Below the pieces are notes generated by a model. That model saw only the letters and a program-made list of their open reading frames with translations. It had not been told where the DNA came from and did not search any database. A stretch of DNA of 64,000 nucleotides, taken from the NCBI GenBank assembly GCA_026120035.1, contig JALRME010000022.1, positions 310,001 through 374,000 of the forward strand, read 5' to 3'. Shown one piece after another: positions 38,316-47,697 of the stretch (its first letter is position 1; each line of letters opens with the position of its first letter). Source of the stretch: Coleophoma eucalyptorum (taxonomy: Eukaryota; Ascomycota; Leotiomycetes; Helotiales; Dermateaceae). Both the position numbers and the translations under genes were made by a program.

Positions 38316-39857
38316 ATTGTCCTACGACTACCTGAAAGACTGGACAGCTTTGAATGTGGTAAAAGACTTAAAATCGCCGATATAGTAAGGTGTGGGATTT
38401 GAGATCGCAAGATTGTAATTGTCTGACTCTTTTGCGCCTAGTTTTCAAGGCTCCAAGATTAGAATGTGGGTTTACCGCCTCCTGAGCCAAACTGCCCCGT
38501 GGGCCACCCCTCGATTATGTAATTTGCTCTCTTTGACAGTTAGGAATAGTTATGCACTCACAAATATTAGAAATTCTAGCCTAAAATGAAGTCTATTTTG
38601 GTCTACGGCCCTAGAGGACCCTGGTTGCTTCTTGAATTATAATTCCAACACTTGAAATTGGAGGTTACGGTTTTCATTTAGCAAGTTTACAGATTGCCAA
38701 CGAATAAGGCCTTCGGAATTTGGCGATCAAGCTTAAATAGAAGCTTAACGCAGGTGTGATATGTGACGATCTGCTCTTCCGTAAGTCTAAAATTTGATTT
38801 AGACTTTCTTTACTCGCTTTCGGTACACTTCTCAAAAAGCTGGGGAGCGATTAGACTTTTACGGCCCGTATAGCCTTATTTCATATACCTATTCTCGACA
38901 ATCATCCCTACCAACGGGGTGTCACACGCCCCAAACCACCAAGTCAAAAGCAATATACCTGAAAGTCAGAACAAGTAATCCACCAATGATTGGCAATGCC
39001 AGAAATTCAAAGGACTCACGCACAAGTATCACTAGGATAAAATGCAGTAGACTGCCGGTACACGTCAAATAATTGGCGGAAAAGAGAAGATGAAGAAAAA
39101 AAAGAGCCAGGCAAAAAAGCTTTGCGGGGAAGCGAGGTTTCGGCGGCAAAACATCCACTGCCCCCCCTTTTCAAGCATCAGACCCGCCAAGCCGAGAATT
39201 GATAAATAGGAGGACGGTCCTGAACTTTGTCACTGACTTTCTCACGCAGCCAAGATCGTTAAACTGCTGGCCAAGACGGAGCGTTGGTTTTCTAGGTTCG
39301 CTTCCCCGTTAATGCTCGACCGGAGATAGCTGGGTTGGCTGATCGGATTGTACTGCCGATAAGACTGCGATGCCTGCCATTAGTGAGGACGTCGACATGG
39401 TTCGTGGAGTTCCTTGATTCATCGCCGCCGATAGTTGAATGAACCATGGCTTCGATCGTGGCTGGTCTTGGAGCCAAGGAGCTATTCGACTTCAACCCTC
39501 CAAGAAGGGGAGTGAGCCATATCATCCGATATTGACAGGCATTAATCTGAGGATCAATTGAAGGTCTTGAAGTTAAGACAGGTGTGCTTGTTTCCGCCTA
39601 CCGCATTTACAACGTGCCATTGCATACAATCCCAATCAGAGGGCTCTCATGGTTGTTTGCTCTGGGTCGGGCTTTCGAGATTATCACCACCGAGCGAGGT
39701 AATTTCATTTCCGTCCGGTCAGGGCAATATTAGCCGTGCCTGGGCTATATAGTACAGGGAGATTCTTGAATAATTGGATCTGTTTTAATAGACACCAGAA
39801 ATTGAGCTTCATCATTACTCGGATTTAGAACAAAACCGTCTTATTCCAACAGTCGAC
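38316..39857. other. intergenic region
   Basis: No gene supported. It contains the promoters of the divergently transcribed HET gene and pectate lyase gene. A short TGTCACACGCCCC segment near 38920 resembles a retroelement LTR start, but no partner repeat was found. Confidence 0.45.
39745..39752 (+). promoter_or_regulatory. TATA-like box of the pectate lyase gene
   Basis: CTATATAG lies 113 bases before the start codon at 39858, a plausible distance for a fungal core promoter with a short leader. Confidence 0.35.
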
Positions 39858-40700
39858 ATGTTCTTTTCAAAGCTCTTTCTGGCTGCCGCTACTGTGGCTT
39901 TGGTGAACGCTGGAGTTCTCGAAGTTCGTGCTACCAACACCAACCTCCAGACTACCTTCCCAGCTTCCACCGGCTCTTCTGCCTTTGCCGCTGCTAGTAC
40001 CATCGCAGCTGGAGTTACCTTCGATGGGGCCATGAAAAAGTTCGATCGCAGCGGTCAGTCAAACTCTTCCCAAACACCCAGTCAATGCAGTTACATCCCA
40101 CGACCATGAAGACTGACATATAACTTAGTATCCACCTGCAACGACCAAGCCGAAGGCGGAGATGCCGATGCCGTCTTCGTCCTGCAAGCCGGAGCCGTCC
40201 TCTCCAATGTAATCATCGGCCCCAACAACGGCGAAGGAGTGCACTGCCTCGGAACCTGCACCCTCAACAACGTCTGGTGGACCGACGTGTGCGAGGACGC
40301 CGCAACCTTCAAGCAAACCTCAGGAACTTCCTACGTCAACGGCGGCGGTGCGCGCTCCGCCTCGGACAAGATCCTGCAGCACAACGGCGGCGGCACTGTC
40401 GCCGTCAAGAACTTCTGGGCCGATACCTTCGGCAAGGTCTATCGCTCGTGTGGCAACTGTGGCACTCAGTACAAACGCACTTCGACGTTTACCAATATTC
40501 ATGTCTCCAACGGTGGTGTGGTGGCTGGTGTCAATACTAATTATGGTGATAAGGTCACCATTACTAACTCCTGTGTCTTGGATACCAGTCTTTGCTATAA
40601 GTATACCGGAAATAGTAATGGCGACGAACCCACTAAGACAGGCAGTGGTGCGGATGGGACTTATTGCATCACTTCGGGTATCACTACCAGTGGTTGCTAG
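39858..40700 (+). CDS. secreted pectate lyase, PL3 family
   Basis: Two exons, 39858-40053 and 40129-40700, give 255 residues, the normal length of PL3 (PF03211). The enzyme cleaves de-esterified pectin in plant cell walls by beta-elimination, needing calcium. Residues 1-19 are a signal peptide (FFSKLFLAAATVALVNAG). The conserved core is clear: EGGDADAVFVLQAGAVLSNVIIGP, EGVHCLGTCTLNNVWWTDVCEDAATFK, and RSCGNCGTQYKRTSTF, with the family's paired cysteines. No defect seen. Its presence with the GH3 gene 3 kb upstream suggests a plant-feeding or plant-associated life style. Confidence 0.95.
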
Positions 40701-41379
40701 AAGGACTTCTATGTACTTGATGACCTGGGCGGTTGAAGCGTTTGGACTCGGTAACGATACTTTTGCTGGAACGCGGACCAGAATCATTAAGGGGCTTTAT
40801 TTGAAGATTGTTAGGTAGACTACTTTGAATTTACTTACAGTCATTTGTAAATAGTATCACTGAAAATTTCAGAGGTCTTACTCTATCAGTTTTGAGGCAT
40901 GAAACATGATCATTGAGCAATGATCTGTATTTAAATGCGACTGAATTTTCGAAGAGATTTGAGCGATTAAAGTCAGACCAAAGATATTAATGGCCGAAGT
41001 CTTATGGCAAAACATGCAAACTGTGATGTTGTGACACACTGTTGATATCTTCTAGACAACCTAGCTACCTTCTATTATTTTAATATAAAAGTTGTGAACA
41101 GAATTCAACATTTAGTAGACGAAACCCAATCCCTACAAATCTGCCACTAATCATGAGTTTTTAACCAAGAATATCACAGCAATATTTTCTCTCAACAATC
41201 ATACTTTCATCCCTTAATCCTTCTTCAAATCGCTGGCTAGCTCAAAGTCTGCCGTCATGAACTTTCCGGTTAGCCGAGCCTGCAAGGTCTCAATGCCGTG
41301 TATATATTCAAAGCGTTAGAGAAATAGCTCCTAATCGAAGCATAAACAGTACAGCGTATTGAAACTTGATATGAGATAT
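40701..41379. other. intergenic region between converging genes
   Basis: No gene seen. AT-rich in the right half; contains the two transcription ends. Confidence 0.5.
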
Positions 41380-42452
41380 TCACTGCGATGATTTCATTGC
41401 GTAATAGACTTGAATAGCCCCCTCAATAGATTGAACCAAACCAAAGAATATGGTCAACCCAAGCACGGTAGCAGCAACCCAAAAGGTATACCACTGAACT
41501 TTTCGTCGGCGATCTCTCCACCACTGCTTAATATTACTAGGCTCTGCCTCATCGTACACTTGCTTGAGGACAACTAACCGGTCATGCCAGAAGCTGAAGT
41601 GCTTGATATGCCGTTGCTCGGCTGTCAATTGGCCACACTCCCGAGCCGATGGATCTAGGGGTAACTTGTTATACTTTATCTCTCCTTCTTGCTGTGCAGC
41701 AAACCATGATTCAACTTTCTTGTCTTTGTCTGGCAGTAGGAGTGCAAGTGTACGCAATGTCTCGTCTATATATTCTGCAGGAAACAGTAAGCTATGAGCT
41801 TGTCAGTGCCAGTCTTATAAAGGGAGTGAAGCCTCAATTTCACCCACCCACGTTTCTGAAACTTCAGGAAGGAAGCATAATGGAATATCTCGACGGATTT
41901 GTCATCATCTCTCATTTTGAGATGGTCTATTATGTTGCTGGTCCACCGTACCTTGATCCCGCCGATTCGATCGAGGCTCCTGGCATTGAAAGCCTTCTCA
42001 AACTTAACGGCCTCTCCCAATTCTGTTTGAGGTTGTGCCAGTGCTGTTTTGCAGAACTGTTGGATAGTGTCCGTGATCCAATCAAGTTTTGTTTCTCCTG
42101 ATATATGGGCATGACCAACAACCTTAAACCGCGTCGTCGAGACCATTAGTAAAAGCCTGACTGCGAGATTGATTGCATCGCCAACGATCTGTCGGCTCTT
42201 CCCAGACTCTGTGAGTGCTAAATTGGCTGTAATGTTTGCCTCTACTTCGGCCCGTTTTGATGTCCGGACAAGATTCACAAGTTCCGCAATATGAGCATGA
42301 GTACTCGTTGGGGTATTTGATCCAACGCTCTGGACTTCTCGTTGGTAGAAACGGAAATAAGGTTCTTCGGAACCTTGATAGTCATGACCGAACAATGCGT
42401 CTAAAAGCTGCCCCTTGGTGGACGAGGTCAATGGGAAGTTGCGATTTTCCAT
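41380..42452 (-). CDS. C-terminally anchored membrane protein of a fungal family of unknown function
   Basis: Two minus-strand exons, 42452-41852 and 41774-41380, give 331 residues; the splice (AAAC/GTGGGT to TGCAG/AA) gives the sequence KQYIDETLRTLALLLPDKD. The motif ETLRTLALL(L/F)P and the end QWWRDRRRKVQWYTFWVAATVLGLTIFFGLVQSIEGAIQVY recur, as I remember, in many uncharacterised fungal proteins. The C-terminal 25 residues before the tail are one membrane-spanning helix, so the bulk probably faces the cytosol with the tail as anchor. No enzyme motif is visible. It stands head-to-head with the protease-ankyrin gene, 530 bases apart, and its 5' end is duplicated at 47.1-47.3 kb. A joint role with the protease-ankyrin protein is inference from position and co-duplication. 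Confidence 0.82.
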
Positions 42453-42982
42453 TTTGAGGCTTTGAGAATTGATGAATACCCAAAAGACAAAAGGAAAGAC
42501 TTATGTAGGTAATATGAATTTGCATCTTCTCTTATTATTTAGCTTGTCTTGCGGAACTCAAACATAGTATTGGTCGTACAAACGAAGGGGCCGTAGCTAG
42601 GTAAGGAGCGTCCATACCATTACAGCTCAGCCTCAGCATAGCCCACTCCTCCTTAGTCAGTTTTCGGTGAGCCATCGCAGTTCCAGGGTTTTCTTTAATC
42701 TTTCTGGAGCGTAATATTTCATTCTTTTCACAAGTCGCCTTTCTTGATGTTCAAAATCATCGACCAGACAAGACTTTTATCAAAATAGCATTGAATGGTG
42801 CGACATTGCTAGACAACAAGCATATTTGAGCTTTCGGCGATCGGTGCACCTGTCTACTTTGAAGACCAATGTAAGACTGTGTGGGGTTTTGTGCAGCGCT
42901 TGCCAGTAGAAGCCTTTGAGCAGAGCGGCTTTCTTTAGGGAAATAGCTCGTTGAGGGACACGACCTGTTCTCTCGCCACTCC
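42453..42982. promoter_or_regulatory. shared divergent promoter region of the membrane-protein and protease-ankyrin genes
   Basis: The two start codons face away from each other across 530 bases, so both promoters are here. The first 60 bases next to the membrane-protein gene recur in the duplicate at 47228-47290. Confidence 0.5.
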
Positions 42983-45900
42983 ATGTCCTTTACCACAGCC
43001 ATTACCGTACTCAACCCCCGGATCGGTCGAGTATCGAACGCTATGCCTACTGTGCAGTGGAAAGAACCCGAGCGCTCAGTTGGTACATTAAGCGATCTAC
43101 GTCTTGGTTTGAACAAATGTTGGTATATCAGGGAGAGTAGTCAAGCGGAAGCCGCATGGGAAGCAATACAGAGTCATGTTATTGGCATGATCGAAGAAAA
43201 CTACGAGCATCTAGGTACCAAAGGATGCGAAGTTTGTGTAGGCATTTTCATGGTTGGTATAACGCCAACTAAGTCCAAGCCGACAATTGTGTTTTCCTGC
43301 AACAACAAATCATCGCGTCAATTAGTCATGGAGTTGGTTGATAAGCAAGGTATATTGTGTAGATTTCCAGGACTAAGATTGGCAGGATGTAAATCCTTTC
43401 CTCGGAAAATGGCTTTCGAAGAGCTTTTGGGTGACAGTCACCAGAGACAAGGAGTCTACACCTATAGTTCCGTTAAGTCTTGCGGAATACCTGTCCTGAT
43501 AACAGCACCCAATGGAGTTGTTCGTCGAAAAGCAACGATTGGGGGTTTCATCCGAACGGCGGGCAAGATATACGGGCTGACAACGGCGCACGCCTTCAGT
43601 GACTCTGACACAGAAAAAGATGACGAGTCTGTGGTAGACGAGGATGATACAGATTACGAGTTTTATAAACCAGGGAGCGAAGATACGTCCGATTTCGAAG
43701 ACGACTTTATTGATACTACAAGCAGAGGTAGTGTCAAATTTAAAGGAGTTTCTATTGCCCAGCTAACAGTTGAGAAGGTAGCGCATCGTCTTTGTTCAGT
43801 CGATCTCAAGACGGCAGTGACCAGATGGACATTTTGGAAAGTATCTCAAGCCCCCCCAGTTACAGAATCAGCAGTGCAGAAGGGCAAGAAAATATGAATA
43901 TAAAACCTCCATTGCCACCCAGTACTGCCTTCCAGCTCACACGTATGTACCGGCAAAGTATTTGTGCCCTAATGAATCACTAATATAAGATAGCTACAAA
44001 CGTTGATGCAGTAAAACCAATCCATACCAACACCACTAAAACGCCTGTCGAATTATCGATAGGTATAATATGCTCTACCTCCAACATGAAAAACTGCTGA
44101 TCGTTGGTGGACATAGATAATGATGACAAAATCCAAGTTGGTACTCTTTCGGCATTATCTCCTCCAGAGAAGGGCCTCGATTGGGCTTTAGTTGAAGTCA
44201 CTGAAGAATTTTTGGTGCATACTAGAAAGCAATCTAATTCAAGTTTCATGAGAACTTCCGATCCTGCGCATTCAGTTAATAAGACTAGCAAAGCGGAGAA
44301 AGGTATGTATCTAGAAACAGTCATATCTTTATGCTGCAAGCCTAATTCTCACTAGTCCCGGCCTTGGGTTCCGACTTAACAGTAAATGGCACTGCTTCAA
44401 AGCCTAGAACTAGGAGAGTGTTCGTATATAAGAAAGGCCATCTCAATCCTTGTATAGGAATGCTATCCCCTAGTGCATCTTTCATGAGACTTCAAGGGCA
44501 CTCTTCCTTCCAAGAATTGTGGGCAGTGACGATAGAAGATAGCGAGACGTTTGGTAAGAGGTTATTAAGATATAAAGGCATGAAAAAAAAGCTGACTGCA
44601 AAACACAAGTTGATGGAGATTGTGGAGCATGGATTGTAGATTGCGCAAATGGAGAATTATACGGCCATCTTGTATCGGCGTATCCTTTTACAACCACCGG
44701 ATATATTGTGCCAGCCTTTCAGGTCCTGCGGGATATACGATTGGCTTTAGAAATCAAGGACACTATTGATTTTTTCATTAAATCTTGCCTACCCATTCAT
44801 AGCCGAGAGTCTAGGTTCCGAAGACATCTTCAAACAGCGCCAAAAGCAGCTGCTGAAGGTGACCACTGGATAGCTGGTGAGCAGCTGTTACAAGTGAACA
44901 AGGACTTCAATACACTTACTGGTCATAAGGGTGGGAATACATTACTACAAGCAGCTGCTGGAGGCGGCCACCTGGCCCTCGTTGAGCGGCTGCTACAAGA
45001 GAAGGCAGATGTTAATGCTGCTGCTAGTAGTAATAGTGGGAGGACAGCACTACAAGCAGCAGCAGAAGGTGGCCATCTAGCCGTCGTTGAGCGATTGCTA
45101 CAAGAGAAAGAGAACGCGGACGTCAATGCTACTGCTGGTAGTATGCATGGGAGGACAGCACTACAAGCAGCAGCAGAAGGTGGCCATCTAGCCGTCGTTG
45201 AGCGATTGCTACAAGAGAAAGCGGACGTCAATGCTACTGCTGGTAGTATGCATGGGAGGACAGCACTACAAGCAGCAGCAGAAGGTGGCCACCTAGCTGT
45301 TGTTGAGCGATTACTACAAGAGAACGCGGACGTCAATGCTACTGCTGGTAGTATCCATGGGAGGACAGCACTACAAGCAGCAGCTGGAGGTGGCCATCTA
45401 GCCGTCGTTGAGCGATTGCTACAAGAGAAAGCGGACGTCAATGCTACTGCTAGTAGTATCCATGGGAGGACAGCACTACGAGCAGCAGCAGGTGGCCATC
45501 TAGCCGTCGTTGAGCGATTACTACAAGAGAACGCGGACGTCAATGCTACTGCTGGTAGTATCCATAGGAGGACAGCACTACAAGCAGCAGCAGAAGGTGG
45601 CCACCTAGCTGTTGTTGAGCGATTACTGCAAGAGAACGCGGACGTCAATGCTACTGCTGGTAGTATCCATGGGAGGACAGCACTACAAGCAGCAGCTGGA
45701 GGTGGCCACCTAGCCGTCGTTGAGCGATTGCTACAAGAGAAAGCGGACGTAAATGCTGCTGCTGGTAGTAATACTGGGAGGACAGCGCTACAAGCAGCAG
45801 CAGAAGGTGGCCATCTGACCGTCGTTGAGCGGCTACTACAAGAGAAGGCAGATGTTAATGCTGCTGCTAGTAGTGATACTGGGAGGACAGCACTACAAGC

Positions 45901-46093
45901 AGCAGCTGGAGGTGGCCACCTAGCCGTCGTTGAGCGATTGCTACAAGAGAAGGCAGATGTTAATGCTGCTGCTAGTATGTATGATGGAATGACAGCACTA
46001 CAAGCAGCTGCTAAAGGTGGCCACCTGGCCGTCGTTAAGCGATTGCTACAAGAGAACGCGGACGTTAATACTACTACTGAAAAATCCTTTTAA
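42983..46093 (+). CDS. trypsin-like protease domain with ankyrin repeats; Cys at the nucleophile position
   Basis: My model has six exons, 42983-43686, 43800-43942, 44012-44062, 44117-44302, 44356-44553 and 44610-46093, giving 921 residues. Residues 1-170 match nothing I know. Residues 170-470 resemble a chymotrypsin-fold protease: His203 in IYGLTTAHAF, Asp321 in GLDWALVEV, and the nucleophile motif VDGDCGAWIVD with Cys432 where GDSG is expected. From residue 532 to the end come eleven 35-residue ankyrin repeats. No signal peptide, so probably cytosolic. Introns 3-5 are well supported; the 54-base third intron removes a TGA at 44098. The first intron (donor GTCCGA) is weak: without it there is a one-base frameshift near 43772, so the gene might be broken there. 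The stop at 46091-46093 interrupts the repeat array. The architecture recalls fungal NLR-like proteins, but no nucleotide-binding domain is seen. Confidence 0.7.
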
Positions 46094-46326
46094 GGTACAG
46101 CATTAGATTTAGCAGCGCATGGTGGCCACCTGGCCGTCGTTGGACGGCTACTTTACGAGAAGGCGGATGTCAATGCTGCTACTGGTTATGTTGCTGGGAG
46201 GACAGCGTCATAAGCAGCTACTGTAAGTGGCCACCCAGCCATTCAGCGGCTGCATTTTGAGAAGAGACTCTTCAATGCTGCTGCTAGTTATAGTGATGGC
46301 AGGAAATTATTACAAGAAGCTGCCCA
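44921..46326 (+). repeat. array of 105-base ankyrin-coding repeats
   Basis: At least thirteen units of about 105 bases (35 codons), nearly identical in DNA as well as protein. Unit consensus includes GRTALQAAA, GGHLAVVERLLQE and ADVNATAGS. Units 1-11 are open; the second carries six extra bases (EKENA in place of EKA) and the sixth lacks one codon. Units 12 and 13 (46094-46290) lie beyond the stop at 46091, contain a second stop (TAA at 46213) and are more diverged. A partial fourteenth unit ends near 46326. A degenerate repeat-like segment precedes the array at about 44835-44920. Confidence 0.92.
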
Positions 46327-46654
46327 ATTCGCCTCATCCGGCACCACAGCCAGAGACCAGCGATTTCCAGCAAATGCCCATCACCCAGGCTGAGAACTAA
46401 CAGGACCAAGTGCAGAGGACCACGCCACTAGAGATATTTCAACTTCGAAATCAAATCCAATCCGGCCCCGGAGCTCACCCATGTAAATCACTAGTCCCTA
46501 CTACATTTGGCAATGTAACCAATGTGCCGCGACAGGAATGGACCCTGTCTCTACAATCCAGTGTATCAGCACCAATTGCAAACACGTAAGATGTAAACAA
46601 TGCTATGCTGAGGAGGCTCAAAGATCAATGAAGCGCAATGAAAGCGAATATTAA
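46094..46654 (+). pseudogene. decayed 3' end of the protease-ankyrin gene, with a zinc-binding module
   Basis: Directly after the stop at 46091 the same frame continues as ankyrin sequence (GTALDLAAHGGHLAVVGRLL) with another stop in the next unit. After a proline/glutamine-rich linker in shifted frames, 46502-46654 encodes an open stretch with paired cysteines, WQCNQCAATGMDP then CISTNCKHVRCKQCYAEE, spaced like a zinc ribbon. I infer that the ancestral protein continued beyond the present stop into a linker and this module. The alternative, that a separate exon restores it by splicing, is not excluded, as a small intron around 46080-46100 could in principle skip the stop; no good donor was seen. 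Confidence 0.55.
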
Positions 46655-47097
46655 GTTCTTTGGATCATACGATGACAAATTTGCTCCTTCTCAGTCTTAT
46701 TATTGTGAAGTGCCATCGAGATAGAGCATTAGGGTTCCTAGTCTACTTGCCGAGGAGCAAATTAAACGAGAGCTACCAGACCAAGAAGATTTTCGTCTGC
46801 TAAGATATACAGAGGTGAGTGACTATAGAAAAGAGAAACGAGAGTGAGACGGGAGAGATTCGAGCCGAATGCCAAGCCACCGTTACCTCACGAGGAGCTA
46901 TGGTCAAGACGTCTTCCACAATAACATCCTCGTCCATGTTTTTCTCTTCGACCCCAACGCTATTGTTCAGTGGATTTTCTCTTGTATTGATTATTCTGTT
47001 TGCTTGGGTGGGAATGGTTCTATACAAATCTCATAGTCTCTTTTATGCAAATAGTCCAACAAATGACACTTCAAAATGCTATCTTATTTTCTAGATC
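46655..47097 (+). repeat. dispersed repeat copy A (decayed C-terminal tail sequence)
   Basis: This segment matches 52826-53284 over its length at clear but imperfect identity; shared landmarks are CTTGCCGAGGAGCAAATT and CCCAACGCTATTGTTCAGT. In parts it reads as LLAEEQIKRELPDQEDF and, near 46890, HEELWSRRL, with stops and frame changes between. In another frame 46960-47035 gives a hydrophobic segment, but that frame is not kept in copy B. I take both as remains of the 3' end of one gene family. Confidence 0.7.
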
Positions 47098-47290
47098 CAA
47101 CGCTCCGGACTTCTCGTTCGTAGAAACTGAAATAAGGCTCTTCGGAACCCTTATGGCGATGGCCGAACAATGTATCTAAAAGCTACCCCTTGGCAGACGA
47201 AGCCAATGGGAAGTTGCGGCTGTCCATTTTGGGGCTCTATAAATCAATGAACACCCAAAAGACAAAAGGAAAGCTTTAATGGAGGTAACG
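47098..47290 (-). pseudogene. broken copy of the 5' end of the membrane-protein gene
   Basis: On the minus strand from 47227 this encodes MDSRNFPLASSAKG, a stop, then LLDTLFGHRHKGSEEPYFSFYERE, closely matching the first 44 codons of the gene starting at 42452. The DNA matches 42317-42512 including about 60 upstream bases. The stop replaces a Gln codon (CAG to TAG), a C-to-T change of the RIP type. The copy ends abruptly where it meets dispersed repeat copy A. Confidence 0.88.
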
Positions 47291-47697
47291 TCCGCCCCTG
47301 CGTCGAGAGACGCACCCCACGACGAGACCAACCATCGATACTTTGAGTTTAATTGATTATAAATTTATAAATCTATTGAAAATTCCTATATTTTTGTATC
47401 AGTTATATTGTGTGACTACTTTTGAGCAATCCAAACCCCGGCTACTTTGAAAATTTCGATCGTGCCATCGCCGTTGCTCCTAGTTACAGAGGGCATCAAT
47501 TCAGAGTAAAATACGACCCCTCGACCTACAGTACCATCACGAGCTCTTTGCGCCTTTCAAATTCATAGAATAGTTTGATTTGGGGTTTCGAGCCTTACCA
47601 CGATGTTGAAAAATCATTACCAACCTTGTGGTGACCTGGTCGATCGTCGAACCTTGGCTTCGTTGTTTATTGTGGTCAGGAGTTGAATTTTGTCCTC
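47291..47697. other. AT-rich intergenic region
   Basis: No gene seen; a strongly AT-rich block lies at 47340-47420. Confidence 0.5.

Noticed and set aside
44098..44100. TGA in the reading frame of the protease domain, first read as a pseudogene mutation
   Set aside because: A 54-base intron at 44063-44116 (donor GTATAA, acceptor CATAG) removes it and joins codons in phase (TCG ATA G/AT AAT GAT), so the stop is most likely intronic.
44923..45648. Long antisense open frame (241 codons, minus strand) rich in SNRSTTARWPP repeats
   Set aside because: It is the shadow of the ankyrin repeats on the other strand; its periodicity is the same 105 bases and it has no independent start or domain.
44921..46326. 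Regular repeats that could suggest a CRISPR-like or satellite array
   Set aside because: The units are contiguous, in-frame ankyrin codons with no unique spacers, in a eukaryotic genome.
46819..47094. 91-codon frame with a membrane-helix-like segment (LVLIILFAWVGMV)
   Set aside because: The frame is not kept in the matching copy at 52826-53284, and the hydrophobic run arises from an out-of-frame reading of the decayed tail sequence.
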